A stretch of DNA of 64,000 nucleotides, taken from positions 9,478,041-9,542,040 of the forward strand of contig NW_024040041.1 of assembly GCF_014851395.1 (NCBI RefSeq), in the 5' to 3' direction. Positions within the stretch are counted from its first letter, which is position 1. Every line of letters starts with the position of its first letter. Shown here piece after piece: positions 11,601 to 24,362 of the stretch. Made by a program: the position numbers and the translations under genes. Source of the DNA: Micropterus salmoides. Lineage: Eukaryota; Chordata; Actinopteri; Centrarchiformes; Centrarchidae. A model generated the notes under the pieces. It did no database searches, was not told the origin of the DNA, and saw only the letters and a list, made by a program, of their open reading frames with translations.

Positions 11601-13820
11601 CAACATGAGAACTTTTACTGTTTGTTATGTGGTGAGTGCAGATCAAGGAGCATGCATCACCTCCTTGTGTGTAAGACCCAGGTAAAAGAGTATTGCGGCA
11701 CACATTGCACCTGAAAGACAAACACATCTGCTGCAAAAGTGTCCTTAACCCATATTAACAGGAAAAAAAAAAAAGAGAATCCCAAAACTGACCAGCACTG
11801 ATAAATAACAGAAAAACAGTTATTTTTCCTTTCAAGCTGACCTCAGATATAGATTATTTTACTTATAATCATAAGTGATATCAGATAGGACCACAGTGGT
11901 CACTTGAAACACATTTGAAACGCATTCTTATTTGTGAACTGCAGTGTGTCTCAACCATATCTACACACAGTCTGGATAAATCTGGATCCTAACAGAAGCA
12001 GAAACAAACTGAGCTGCTGTTACCTTGTGAACTGTGCTGTTACCTGAAACAGCTGCGATGGTAGAGCTTTCCGTCAATCAAATGTCTCTGTATGAGGTGG
12101 ACAGGCTTAAAACACAGATTACACACCGTTTGTGGCTTTGCGTTGGACAAACGATGTTCTCTGCTGGTTTCCAGATCAGTCGATCTCTGAGCAGAGGAGA
12201 GAAACGAGCAACCAGGACTGTTAACCCAGCAGCTGAGGTGATAAAGAGCACGAGACGACAGATGTGTTCACACTGGGAGTATATGTGCGTTAAAATGATT
12301 GTGAGCAATTACCTTCTGGGGTTTCAGACCATCAGGAGTTTTACTCTTTGTGCGATTGTTTAAGACAGTGACATGTGATGACCTCAAGCTGGCAAGGCCT
12401 GCTGCAAAGTCAAGAGAAGACATGCAAATGGAGCACAGTTTGGCAAACGAGAACTTTAAGATGAAAAAGTGTGTGTCTTGCTTTGAGTAGAGGAAAGGTG
12501 GAGGCTGTCTGAAGATTTCTTTCACATGATGTGAAGAGTAAAATATAGCAGTCCACCGCAACTTACAGCTGATTGCTTGAGGGGTATGAACTTGTATATC
12601 TTCTTAAGAACCCAAAACATCACAGATATAATCCTAGAAACCTTTGTGTTCTTCAGTAATCATTTACATTGATGAAGTGCCTTTAAACAAGCAATAAACC
12701 TCTGCTTGCTGATTTTCTGCCAATAACTATGAATAAAAGCATCAATATAGATGTCTAAAACAGAAAAGAGAGATTATACACAACACACCGTAAGTCTTCC
12801 TGTTGAAGAAGTAGTAGTACCGGGAAAGGTAGGTGATGACGCTCAAACAATCAGGCACCATGGTGGAAACCATGTCGTTTGCATCCAGCAAAGCAGGGAT
12901 ACCCAACTTCGTTTCTGCAATCTCAAATGCCTACAGAGCAGAAAAGATTAACAGAGAATGAAGGTAGACCAGTGTTAAAAAAGGAGTTACATAAATGCAA
13001 ATTACCCAGAGGTTTTTTTCTTTTACAACATTTCTGTTGGCCATGGTAAATAAACCCCAAACACTGAGGTGGGAGGGACATGCTTGCAATGTGGCTTGTG
13101 TGTAAAGGTAGATGAAAATGACTCACCAGTTTGTTATTTTGATAAACATTATCTTTGGAGAGGGAGCTGAAATCTCTGGAGGAATGTAAGGAAAATGGAG
13201 CGACTGATTAAATGATGATGAAAAGACAAAATCACAAACAAAGCAATTGCCTGTTAGTGAATAGCAGTTAAACACACACATAAAACACTGTGCCAGCAAG
13301 ATGCAGTCACTGTATGTAGTAAAAAAGGTATTTAAAAACTAATCCCATTAAACTGGACAAGAAAAGGTTAAGAAGAGAGACAGAGAGAGATTAAGCAAAG
13401 GAGAGCAGATTAGCCACAGACATCGTGTGCAAATCTTGCTCTGCTCCAGATAAGACAGCACGTTAGTCACTCTGGAGCAGCCCCAGTCAAGAAAACAATG
13501 AAATCTCAAGACAAGACCCCCAAAACAGATGAGGATATGTTTACAATGTTAGAAATATCCTCGTCATGCACCAATAGATTTAGCCAAGGCCACTACAGGA
13601 ATAATGCACCTCACTGTTCTTGTCCATCAGGCTCAGCATGAGTTTGCACAGCTCTCTGAAGCTACTGGTCTACTTACATCAAGTCAGGCCGGTGTTTGTG
13701 GATGATGGCACAAAACGCGAGCCCGTCTCTGAATGAGGTTGACATGTTCTTTATTTCCACATCGGGGTAACAGGCGCATGTGAGGCGGCACCACTGTTGT
13801 AGAGCCTTCGCTGTTGCCAT
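6480..13820 (-). CDS. micall1: MICAL-like protein 1
   Basis: Fifteen coding exons: 13678-13820, 13127-13175, 12789-12930, 12313-12401, 12044-12186, 11145-11710, 9739-9784, 8865-9384, 8473-8595, 8022-8148, 7816-7906, 7590-7663, 6938-7052, 6806-6852 and 6480-6604. The frame is continuous, giving 799 aa. Domains in order: calponin-homology, about residues 1-110 (SFRDGLAFCAIIHKHRPDL); LIM, about 163-221 (CNLC, then CNVC and LIC); a proline-rich linker; and a C-terminal bMERB coiled coil, about 600-760 (RQADVEYELRCLL). NPF motifs at about 452-454 and 572-574 would bind EHD proteins. There is no FAD monooxygenase domain, so this is MICAL-like rather than MICAL. The family links Rab8/Rab35 and EHD1 on recycling endosome tubules. 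Exon 10 ends at a weak donor (GTTCCC) with a GC alternative nine bases upstream. Intron 6 carries a Tc1 element. Confidence 0.95.
8636..8668. repeat. (CA)n microsatellite
   Basis: About 16 uninterrupted CA units in micall1 intron 8. Confidence 0.95.
9874..11080 (+). mobile_element. Tc1/mariner element with decayed transposase
   Basis: The ends are inverted repeats of about 28 bp: left CACTCACCTAAAGGATTATT; the right end, read inverted, CACTCACGTAAAGGATTATT. Each end is flanked by TA, the Tc1 target duplication. The length is about 1.2 kb, normal for Tc1. It lies in micall1 intron 6, opposite in sense to the gene. Confidence 0.92.
10022..11048 (+). pseudogene. Tc1-type transposase, frameshifted
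   Basis: The first 158 codons (10022-10498) encode an N-terminal helix-turn-helix region (LGFSRTTISRVYKEW). Reading then jumps frame near 10440-10495 to a second segment with the catalytic core. The motifs are WSDESRF, QQDNAPCHKA and, after a further break near 10800-10815, NPIEHLWDVVEREL. These are the expected D, D and E regions of a Tc1 DDE catalytic domain. At least two frame breaks or stops make it inactive as read. Confidence 0.88.
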
Positions 13821-15389
13821 CTCTTGTGCGAGGTCTGACATGTGGGCTGGGTATACATGGCCCTTTCAAAGTTAGAGGAAACCAAATAACGCTGGGCAGG
13901 TATGGCTTGTGGAGGAAAACAGGAAACGATATCTATCTAACCCTTGCAGCAACTTTTTTTGTTGTTGCAGAAAACCTGCGACCAAACGTGTGTATCGAGT
14001 TGGTGAAGCGACAGGAAGGAAGGAAGTCATATATTTCCCCCACTGTTATGTTGCATTGTCAAATAAAAACGAAGGTGTCTGCGCATGTAAAGAGAGCAGG
14101 CTACATTATTTCGGTGCATCTAGCCACAACTAAAGTCTCAAACGGTTTCCCTCACGCAACACAATGTCACTTTTCACTACAAACCACCAACGAGATTCTG
14201 AATGTAGGGAACAGTCGTCCAAACATCTGCAGTGCTCTGATGACTCGTGGCCGATTTGATAGAAGGCATGTAAAACAAATCAAATCAATTCCCGTTACTT
14301 GCTGTCGTCCTCCTTGTTGTCCTCCACCTTCAGTGAAATGCACAATAGTTGCCGCTGGAGGGAGACACAGAGCTGCTGCCTCCCTATAATTAGGAAGGCG
14401 AGGTTTCTAATTACAAGCTTATTTCTCGGATGCAGACTTGACATGCTTTTTTCCAGCAAAATATAAACTATTATTGTAGGGGGTTTTTTAATCAAAACTT
14501 TGAGGTATTATAGCTTCATTACAACAGGCCATTTGCTAATTTTAATCCATCCCCCAGTTCTTGCTATTTTTGATCAAGAAACAGATCACAAGTGTGTTAA
14601 AAGATTTCAGAATATTCAGTTTTAGCCTTCAATGTTATTTTATAACATTTGGACACATGCACTTGTCATTTCAGGAAGGTTAAGTCAGCTATTGTTCTAA
14701 AAAGTACTTCCGGTCAAACAAGTTAAATAAAATTATAACGGCATTAACCTTTCGAGTCTTGCAAAAAAAATAAGGGACTAAACGACATGTTATGAAGTGA
14801 TAAAACCAAGGTGAATGTCCTTTGTCTCTGGTTTAAATGTCTTCATATATATACTGTATATATGTTTGTGCGTCTGCTTTAATTTGAAAGAAATTCTACT
14901 TCCGGTATGGTTCTGTTTTCTCCGATTTTCTTCCTTTACGCAGCTCATCATAGAAATCGATTGTTAGAAGGGTTATTCCCATTCAAATGTACACTTCTAA
15001 ATCTCATGTGTGACTATAAATGCGATACTTGGTGATGTTTTCATAGATATTGGCGTTAACTTGGCATATTAAACTCATACTCAACTAATTAGGATGAACT
15101 TTATGGCAACTGTAGTGAAGACTTTAGTTGAAAAGATAACAATATTTTATTATTAGCATTTATTGTACACCTTGAAGTAATTTCTAGATTTTAGTTTATA
15201 TGTGCATATAAAAACATTTTAGGCACACAATAAGGCAGAACGGTAATTATCATACAAATATCATACAAATGTATTGTGTTTTTAATTTTTAAATGTCCTT
15301 TCTATGCACTCCAGTTCTGCGTCTCTCCTGCTTCTACGTGCCCGTCTGCATCCCTCGCGAGAACGACACACGAGATAAATCTAGCAGTG
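13821..15389. other. Divergent intergenic region between micall1 and gga1
   Basis: The gene starts face away from each other, so the 1.57 kb must contain both promoters and 5'UTRs. Both start regions are locally richer in CG (around 13700-13900 and 15310-15440) than the A/T-rich middle (14400-15290). No TATA box could be assigned with confidence. A 191-codon forward open frame at 13814-14389 has no recognisable domain and overlaps micall1 exon 1. Confidence 0.55.
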
Positions 15390-18300
15390 ATGGCTACGCC
15401 GCCCGATGCGGAGAGTTTGGAGTCTCGAATCAGTTGAGTATTTTAAACTTGTTCTACCGAGCCAGTGTCATCTGGAGAGCCGGACACTCGCACATTATTA
15501 TCCGCGAGTTGTTGTGGATGAGCTGACAGCAGCGCGTGTCCCGGCAGAGGGGACCCTGCCGTCACATCCAGGATGCTAACCGAGTTCCGGAGCTGCTGTG
15601 CCAGCCAGCTGTCAACACACAACACAGCCAGGCGGAGCTTTAGCTTTACGGCACGGTAGCTCAACTAGGTAGCAGGCGATCAAGATCAAAGGAGCCTTAT
15701 TTTTAGCCACAGGTTAAAAATAGGTTAGGTTATGGTTTGGGCAAATCTACGGCCTCGTGAGAAAGTTGTAGACGACACAGTGACACACTGCGACCGCCGA
15801 CAGCAAGCTAGCTTAGGTTCCACTGTGCTAGCACCTGCACGGTGGCATGCTGGGGTTATGTGGCAGGGACTTCATCATGGAGTCACTCGGGATGCCTCTT
15901 GGCCTTCTTACGTGCTTATTTAAAGTTTTGTATGTGATTAACTTTTTTTCCCACTCAGCATCTCTGCCTATAATGTGAAGATATTCAGACTATGAATAAT
16001 GATGCTTACTCAATTTTTTGTATCTAATAGGGTAAATTAATAACATGCACACATGTCAATTTATTAGCTAACGTTACTACTAGCTAAAATAAATACAAAC
16101 GGAAACAAAAAAAGGCAGACAGAACAAACGTTGCAATAAATACTACCCTCAGGAAAAGATTAAAAAAGGGAAATATATATATATATGCGCTACACCTTTT
16201 ACATACAGATGCGATTGATATGGAACATTGCACAGGTCGCAGCAAGACGTAGTTTAGAGGAAAAATGTATAATTGCACAGTACAGGTTAACGATTTTTAT
16301 AATGTTGGTGTTGCATACAAAGTGTGGGACCAATCTATCTTATCTGTTGAAAATGCTGAAGAGAGAGGTTTAATTAAATTTGAAGGTGATTTTGGAGGCT
16401 GTTGTATTGTAATATGCTATAATGCAGAAGAGTTGAAGTAACATCTGTCACCTCTGTTGTCTGACTTTGCTGACGTTTCAGACAGAGCCACAAACCCACT
16501 CAACAGAGACACAGACTGGAACAGTATCCATGCCTTCTGTGACCAGCTCAACAATGATTTGGAGGGGTAGGAGGACATCGTAACAACCCTTTTTTAATTA
16601 TGGTGTGGTTGGTGCTGGTTCAAGTTTATTATCCTGGAGACCCCAGCTGTGGGAGTGAATGTCAATTAACATACGTATTCATAACCATCATTTTGCAACT
16701 TCTCTCTGTGAACAATAGGCCTGTAAAGATAATTAAAAAAATGTCTGTTGGGCTGCACAAAAATAGGAAATTAAACAGACTTGTCTTTTTTCATCAGTCA
16801 TTCTCAAATTATTTTAGAAATCATTATGGGGTTAATATCAGTGTTATATGATACAGTAAAAAGAAGGAAACAAGAAACCCCGCTTGCATTCGCTCACTTG
16901 CCCTCAACGGCTGCGTGCAGTGCTCTGGACATTCAGTATTGTTTGTGACCTGTGTTACAGACCTCAGCTGGCCACCAGGCTCCTGGCCCACAAGATCCAG
17001 TCTCCACAGGAGTGGGAGGCCATGCAGGCCCTGTTGGTGAGTTCAGATCTGAACCAGGATCTGTTAGTCTGAAGTAGCTGTCTCTGTACTCGGTGCACAT
17101 TTTTTTGAGTCTCTACTCTATTAAGACTCTGCTACAGAATATTTACTTTTGTTCCCTTTTTGGCTTGTACATTTTCTAAATGAAAGCTCTTTTACTGCTA
17201 TAAGATTACAACTTTTGGCAGGTTTCATCCAGAATTTTCCGTGGGCTCCCCAAAACCCGTATGCACCAAACTCTAAATCCGATTTAGTAGATGATGACAG
17301 GTTTTCAAATGAGCCTGTTCCTGAGGAATATAATGTAATGTAATGAGTCCTCAAAGCCTTAATTCACCATAACTCTTTCTCTAAATATGTATTATCATTT
17401 GAAGAGGCATATGTTTTGGAGCATGGTGTTGCTGTTTTCAGATTTCGTTTTATTTGTATTTCTTTTCCAGGTTCTGGAGACATGTATGAAAAACTGCGGG
17501 AAAAGGTTTCACAGTGAAGTGGGCAAGTTCCGTTTTCTCAATGAACTCATCAAAGTAGTTTCTCCAAAGGTAAGGCTTTCTGAGTGTCTCTCTGAGTGTG
17601 TCTGTGTTTTTCAGACAGGTTATTATTTATTTTTACACGTCATGTTGTGTGTAAATCACTTTGTTGTTGTCCTTAATCCCCCACTCAGTACCTGGGCTCG
17701 CGGTCACCAGAGCCAGTCAAAAAGAAGGTTTTGGAGTTGATCTATAGCTGGACTTTGGGGTTACCTGATGAGGCCAAGATCTCAGATGCCTATCAGATGC
17801 TGAAGAAACAAGGTAAGAGGCTATCTGCCATCAGGTGAAAGAAAGTTCGAACTCCTGAAGTTGTTAGAAGGCACTGAGGTTGTAGCCAAAGTCCATTTTA
17901 AGATAACAATTAATAAGGACTGAGGAAACTAATAACTACAGTGATAAATAATCATTTGCTTGGCTTGTTCATATTTTGTGTTTGTAAATCAGGTATTATC
18001 AAACAAGACCCAGAGCTTCCACCTGACAAATTACTGAACCTCCCTCCACCCAGACCCAAGAACACCATTTTTGAGGATGAGGAAAAGTCAAAAGTGAGAT
18101 TCTTTCCAAAACAAATGTGATCTGAGCAAGTTTCTCACCCACTGTGCACGCTTTTGGGATTTATGAAGCCAGTTTGCTCATTTTCCACCATATGAACTCT
18201 GGCTGTGTGCTTGTCAGATGCTGTCTCGCCTGTTGAATAGCTCACACCCTGAGGACCTCAAAGCCGCCAACAAGCTCATCAAAGAAATGGTCCAAGAGGT

Positions 18301-21300
18301 AAGCCTCTTTCCTTCTCTTTTTCAAAATCACACTTCTCTGTTAAACGTGCACCACCACTGTCTAGTGCTGCATATATAGTTGTGTGTGTGACTTAAAGAA
18401 AATGAGTAAAATACCAGAGTGCCGCACTCATGGCAGGAACATAAACTGAATGAGGAAATTGGTTGGTTGACTGGGGGGTTGTGTGTCACTGGCAGTGATT
18501 CAGCAGGAATGATGAGGTGTCCTGCTTTCAGGGGTAATGGGAGCTGCTCTTTGCTCTTTTCTAATAGCCTCTCTCTGTCCTTTAGCTATGTTTTGTTTTT
18601 CTACTGTTGCGTTATTGTATTTGTCTCGTCTGTTTTTAGGATCAGAAGCGAGCAGAGAAGGTGTCGAAGCGGGTGAACGCCATTCAGGAGGTGAAGGAGA
18701 GCGTCACTCTGCTGAGCCAGCTTCTGCAGGACTACGACAGCACCGCTAGCAATCAGAGCAACGCTGAACTCCTGCAGGTGAACTGAAAGACAGATGCTTT
18801 TAATCAGATAAGAAATGTTCAGTGCATACACAACTATAATGTAGCGTTAAATAAGAAAATTGATTTCAGGTATTTAACATGTTTTGTGTGGCTTAGGACC
18901 TGTACCAGCGCTGTGAGAAAATGAGACCTACACTGTTCAGACTGGCAAGTGATACAGAGGACAACGATGAGGCTCTCGGTGAGCGTTTTTGTTTTATTCC
19001 GCTGCCATTAAATATCATGTAAAAGGGAAAAAAATGGCAAAAAAAATTTGTAGCTCAGGCAGAGCAAAAGACAAGCCCACAATGTTAATTTGCCACATCA
19101 TTCAACTGTTGTCTGTTTCTGTAGTCGAGTCCTCCAACATGATACTGAACTCAGGCTTCCTTCTTTATTTCTGATGAGAGCACCAGAGACACGCCCAAAA
19201 TATAAATGTAGGAAACATAACCCAGTGTTTCATTGTTACCACACAGCATGCTGCTCTTCACAAACAAATTGGGTGTCTTTACTGCCTTTGTCCTGCAGAG
19301 ATATTTGATATCCAGTACTGCCTACTTTCCTACTTTATAACATCTAGTCCACCCTGCTGCCCAGCAGGAGAAAGTTCCACACCAACACCAGTTCTGACGG
19401 ATATCAACACTGTGAAAACAATAAGGAGCATTTTCTAATGTTTTTCCACAGCGGAGATCCTGCAGGCCAACGACAGCCTGACTCACGTCATCAACCTGTA
19501 CAAACAGCAGGTGAAGGGGGAGATAGTGAACGGCAACAACACATTAAACACACACAAACAAACAGGTGGGTGAAGCACTGAGCGCAGAAACGCATGAAGA
19601 GTGCTTAATAGTTTTAGAGTTGGCGTCTGCAAAAATGTGTAATGCAGAAACATTTGTAGATTCAGAAGTTCCTAGTTTTTGTTTATGGTCGGTTTGAAAT
19701 GAACTGGCTTGAATCCATTTCTAACAGGAGGGACGGCACTGCTTGATCTGTCAGGACTGGACACATCCCCACAGTCGCCTCCGTCCTTCCCAGAGTTTCC
19801 CACACCGACAGACAGCCTCAACGCCCCCTCGCAAGAGATGGGAATTAGTCTCCTCGACGATGAGCTCATGTCACTTGGTAACAGCACGGCAGACACCAAA
19901 AAGTTGGAACTGGTTGTGTGCAAGATATTCATTGTGTGGAGTTATCTAGGAATTTTAAAATGAAGGGAAAGAAAACACTGATGCTGTGTCAGTCAGTTTC
20001 TAAGTAGTACTGCCACTCTTTGTGCATCTCACAGGTTTAAGTGAAGGAACACACACCTCCAACCCTCCGTCACAGCCTGAGGACTCCACAGCCTGGGACT
20101 CCTTCCAGGTGAGCAGAGGGAGGATTCATTTTTTATTATGACTACAATGATCCAGTGGCGGTTTGTATGATTTACACTGATGTCATTCGTCAAACGCACA
20201 CAACAGCTCCTCCTTAATCGAGACATCTGTACCGCTATTTTCCTTACACGCTCTCACTTTCTACTTCCAGTCCTCTGACAGTATAGATGCAGACATCCCA
20301 GCAGCACCCAGTCTCCTCCTGAGTCCAGACACCCTCTCCCATTCTCAGCCCCTTTCGTCTGGTTCCACCCCTGGGAACTCGGCCCTGGACGAGCTGGACT
20401 TCCTGGGAAAGACACTGATGCAGCAGTCCCTGCCTCCAGAGGGCCTGCAGGTCAAATGGTATTAAACTAACACTATTCTAACACAGTCAAATTCCTGCTA
20501 AAACTGTGAGAAACAGCCTCAAGATAGCCCTAATATTTACTTTCTTTTTGTTGAGTTTTTAGTTTGATATGCTTGTCTGCTTGGTGTACCATGTGTAATT
20601 AAATTAGATAAGTGTAGTAGCAGGCAGCCACTGTCGGGAAAGGATTTCTGTCTAGTTTTGAAACATTAGACGCTCCTACAACACAGCCACTGCACTCGGC
20701 ACTGATCAGCTTTCTGCCTCTAGGCTTCTCGTCATGTTTAACTTCTGGCTCTTGTTTATGTTAACTCTTGGCTGCCTGCATGCCTCAAAATGCTTCTCAG
20801 AAGTTTTGTCTCCCTTTGCTACTTCAACCTGACCAAAAACAAAAAAAACAATTCCTGCAGAAACCTTTTTAAAGTTTGAATACAGCAAAACTATGGCAAG
20901 CAGGTCTGTGTACTTGGCGGCAAACAGATTTTCGTTTTGAAATGGAAAAAAACTAAAACTGGCTCTTTCCCAATTACCATGAGTAAATAGGGAAACGAAA
21001 AACCCAAAACAAACCGTTTTTTCATTTTGATATTAACAAATGGAAAACGAAGAAAAATCTCGTTATCCGATTTTCTTTGTGTTCATAGATGTAAATTCAA
21101 ATACGAGTGCATAAATCTTATTCCTCAATTTTTGCATTGGTTTTCCTTGCAGATACGGAAGCTATGGTAAGCAGCCAGGTAAGCGGTTGTGGGCCTATGC
21201 CCCCCCCTTCCCCCAAAGTCAGGAATTTGGAGTTGCAAATCTAATGTTACGAAGATGGACTACAAAAAGCACATCTTTGACTTGTGCATTCTTACCGTGT

Positions 21301-24300
21301 TGTTTTAATTCAGGCCATCGCAAGGTGGAAACATAGCCTATTACTCAATTACAAGCGTAAAGGGGGGTGCGGAGGGTGCTGCAGCACCCCTTATTGACAG
21401 GTAGGAACACTGTGCAAATGACATGTAGGCTACAGACTGCATAATGTGCACTATTGTTACTAAAGGGCAACATAAAATACAGCAGGTTAGTGCTGAATGC
21501 TCTGGTTGATATTGCAGCCTACTAATTTGATGTCAGCAGCTGTTTGCACTGTTTTGTCACGATTATAGGAGCTACATTGGTGTGATGCGCGGATCAGCTT
21601 TGATAGCCTATCTGAATAATCATGTAGGCATAAATCATCCACCCGCACTCGACCCAACTAATGATTTTTCTCAGATTTATCCCACCTCTACCGGCCCTTA
21701 TAACTTTACAGGTGATTTCATTATTGTGTTGATGTATTAATGTTTTGTCTAACGTTTACTTATACTATGATTAGAGGCTGCTGTCAGCAGTGTTTCCCAT
21801 ACATTCATTTATTTGTGGCGGCCCTCCACAATATCAATGCTGACTGCCACACATTGATTTGCGATTTTTTTTAATTTATTTTTTTTACTAGGCCTAGGCT
21901 ATTTAAAATCGTATTTGATTGCAGAGCTCTGTAGCGTGTTCGCTCAGCACATCCCCTCACCTGTCCCTCTCTCTTTCTCCCTCACAGCTGCACAGATCTG
22001 CCCAACACAAAGCTGTCAATGTCGGAGACCCAGCTTAAAGACGTTATTAGCAAGCATGTAGGGAGCCTAGCTAATAAGGAGAGCTAAGTTAAGGACAGAC
22101 AGAGGAAACAGAATTCTACATCCAAAACAATGGCTTAATAATCAGCTGCACCCTCATGCCATTAATTTAAGTGGACCATGTATCAATGTTTTTAATTTGA
22201 ATAATTTTATTTAACCAGAAATTGTTTCTCCCAATATAATCTTTCTATTATTCCTTTTATTGTTGAAAATACATACATAGCCTACATAATTACTGAGGTC
22301 CGGACCTCGGTGACCTCATACGGCCACTCTGTGTTGAAGGAAAGTGAATGGCCACAAACAAACAGTCTGTCAAACACGCATATAGGCTATAGCACCCCAA
22401 GCCACTTACTGCTTACCATAGCTTCTGGGTCACCAAAAAAACCCAATTCAAAATTGAGGAATAAGATGTATACACTCGTATTTGAATTTCCAATTTCTAT
22501 CTATAAACACATCAAAGAAAATCGGATAACGAGATTTTTTTTTTCGTTTTCCATTTGTTAATATCAAAACAAAAAAACGGTTTGTTTTGGGTTTTTCGTT
22601 TCCCTATTTACTAATGCTAATTGGGAACGTTTCAAAACGAAAATCTGTTGTACACGGACCCAAGCAGTGTTTGACTCTCCGGAATTAACATTACAGATAT
22701 CTTTAAAGTAATTTTTGACCAGTCTTAATTGCATTGGGACTCTCCAGGATTGTTCTTCAAGATATCTTTTAACATCGTTCTGACTAGTCAGTACTGAATT
22801 ACAGATATCCGCAGTGATGTCAATGAAAACAGACACTTGACGAAGTTGTAGATATCAACTGAACTGTAGATATCTGTAATGAGAAACACCATACATATGA
22901 ATGGCAAAAGTACTTTAATACTTACTGTGAGGTGTGTAATTATAGATATCTAGAAATAAAGTTGCAGATATCGGTAATGAATATCTAGTCTAGCTAACAG
23001 ATGTTAAAACTGCACTAAAATTTCTCTTAAGCTTTTTTAATTTGTACAGTAAAGATAGAATTGTTGGTTTTTCTGCTTCAAGGGACAAGCAGCAGTCCAA
23101 ACCAACTCTTAGAGATCTCCAGAGCAAGTCTGGGTCCAGCGTTACCCCAGTCCCCATACCAACCTTCGCCACTGAACACCCTGCACCTCTCCTCAACTCT
23201 CAGCCCAGCCTCGGCGCGACGTTGCTGGATATGTCCCCAACTCGCATTGAGACTCCTTCTGCAGAAGTCACCCTGACTGATGTTTTTGTACCGCTAGAAT
23301 CCATTAAGCCCAGTAAGTGAACTTGATGTCTTCATGCTTTCGCCTGCCTGAAAGGACAAATTTATGATATGCTCTCCTCCTTTGTGCTTTCCCTCTCCAG
23401 GTAGTCTGTTACCTGTGACTGTGTTTGACGGACACAGTCTGCGGGTTCTCTTTCACTTTGCTCGCGACTCGCCTCCATCTCGTCCCGATGTGCTGGTGGT
23501 CATCATCTCGATGCTGTCATCCGCTCCTGTCCCCGTCACCAACATAAACTTCCAGACTACGGCTCCAAAGGTCAGCAGTAAAAAAAATAAATAAATAAAT
23601 AAATAAAGCTCTCTATAAGAGCTGTACATACACGTAAGGTTCATCTTGTAAAGACAGTGTTACTGAACAACTGCAGGCGATGTATTGTCTTAGTAAAGAA
23701 AGGATGTTTGTTTTCTTTTATCATTTGTAGTCTATGGCAGTGAAGCTGCAGCCTCCATCAGGAACAGAGCTCCCAGCTTTCAACCCCATCCTTCCTCCTG
23801 CTGCTGTCACACAGATCCTGCTGCTGGCAAACCCAAACAAGGTAAGCCAAGATTTAACTAGCTACACTTTGGGGGTCCATTTTTAAAATAAACTATTAAG
23901 AAATCATTCTTCACTTAACTTGAATTGCTCAAGCAGGGCAGTCTATTAAGAGCAGCATAATCAGCTGACATTCACAGCAAGAAATGTGACAGTATCTCAA
24001 GCTACAGCTAGATTTGACACTAAGGTGCATTCTATAAAAGTAAAACTATTTCACAGTGATTTCACTGCCGCTGGTCAAGTGAAATGTGGAAGTCACGTGG
24101 ACTGTAATGGCTTTAGTTAGCCTCTCTACTACTAATCTCACTATCATGAGTCGGAAGACCTACTGAGTGAGATACATCGGGGAAGTCTGTCCAGCCAAGG
24201 CTCTCTGGATGTTCAACTATATATCTACATCTCTCATTGTGTGTGTTGCAGGAGAAAGTACAGCTGCAGTACAGTTTAACCTTCACCATGGGCGAGCAGG

Positions 24301-24362
24301 AGCACAGTGAGAGCGGCAGTCTAGAACAGTTTCCTCCTCCAGACACGTGGGGGAAACTATAG
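15390..24362 (+). CDS. gga1: ADP-ribosylation factor-binding adaptor GGA1
   Basis: Seventeen coding exons: 15390-15432, 16482-16566, 16961-17036, 17471-17569, 17689-17812, 17993-18093, 18218-18298, 18640-18777, 18897-18978, 19452-19565, 19728-19877, 20035-20108, 20271-20458, 23083-23312, 23401-23570, 23731-23841 and 24252-24362. All introns are GT-AG, frame is kept, 658 aa. Order: VHS domain (about 10-145, TRLLAHKIQSPQEWEA), which reads DXXLL sorting signals; GAT domain (about 170-300, KLIKEMVQEDQKRAEK), which binds ARF-GTP and ubiquitin; hinge; GAE ear (about 530-658, ending QFPPPDTWGKL). The hinge keeps SLLDDELMSL near residue 358, matching the autoinhibitory acidic motif of human GGA1. The family sorts cargo from the trans-Golgi network to endosomes with clathrin. 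Intron 13 (2.6 kb) is inflated by a transposon. Confidence 0.97.
20904..22659. mobile_element. Non-autonomous DNA transposon with long inverted repeats
   Basis: The ends are inverted copies: GTCTGTGTAC at left; the right end read inverted is GTCCGTGTAC. Similarity continues inward for roughly 250 bp on each side. Flanking 8-mers GCAAGCAG (20896-20903) and CCAAGCAG (22660-22667) match at 7 of 8 positions, a likely target duplication of hAT or P size. No transposase frame was seen. The interior includes a CAGTGTTTCCC fragment near 21790. It sits in gga1 intron 13. Confidence 0.82.
22696..22972. repeat. GATATC-rich array
   Basis: The palindrome GATATC occurs seven times in 277 bp: at 22696, 22761, 22804, 22851, 22869, 22945 and 22967. 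Six are preceded by (T/C)A and one by AA (CAAGATATC at 22761). A degenerate AATATC lies at 22980. Spacing is uneven, so it is not a simple tandem repeat. It directly follows the inverted-repeat transposon in gga1 intron 13. Confidence 0.75.

Noticed and set aside
12078..12308. Alternative minus frame over micall1 exon 5
   Set aside because: The frame giving the LIM zinc ligands (CNLC) and correct phases on both sides is the real one.
13814..14389. 191-codon forward open frame in the micall1-gga1 gap
   Set aside because: It overlaps micall1 exon 1 on the other strand, shows no domain, and part of it is explained by that exon's complement.
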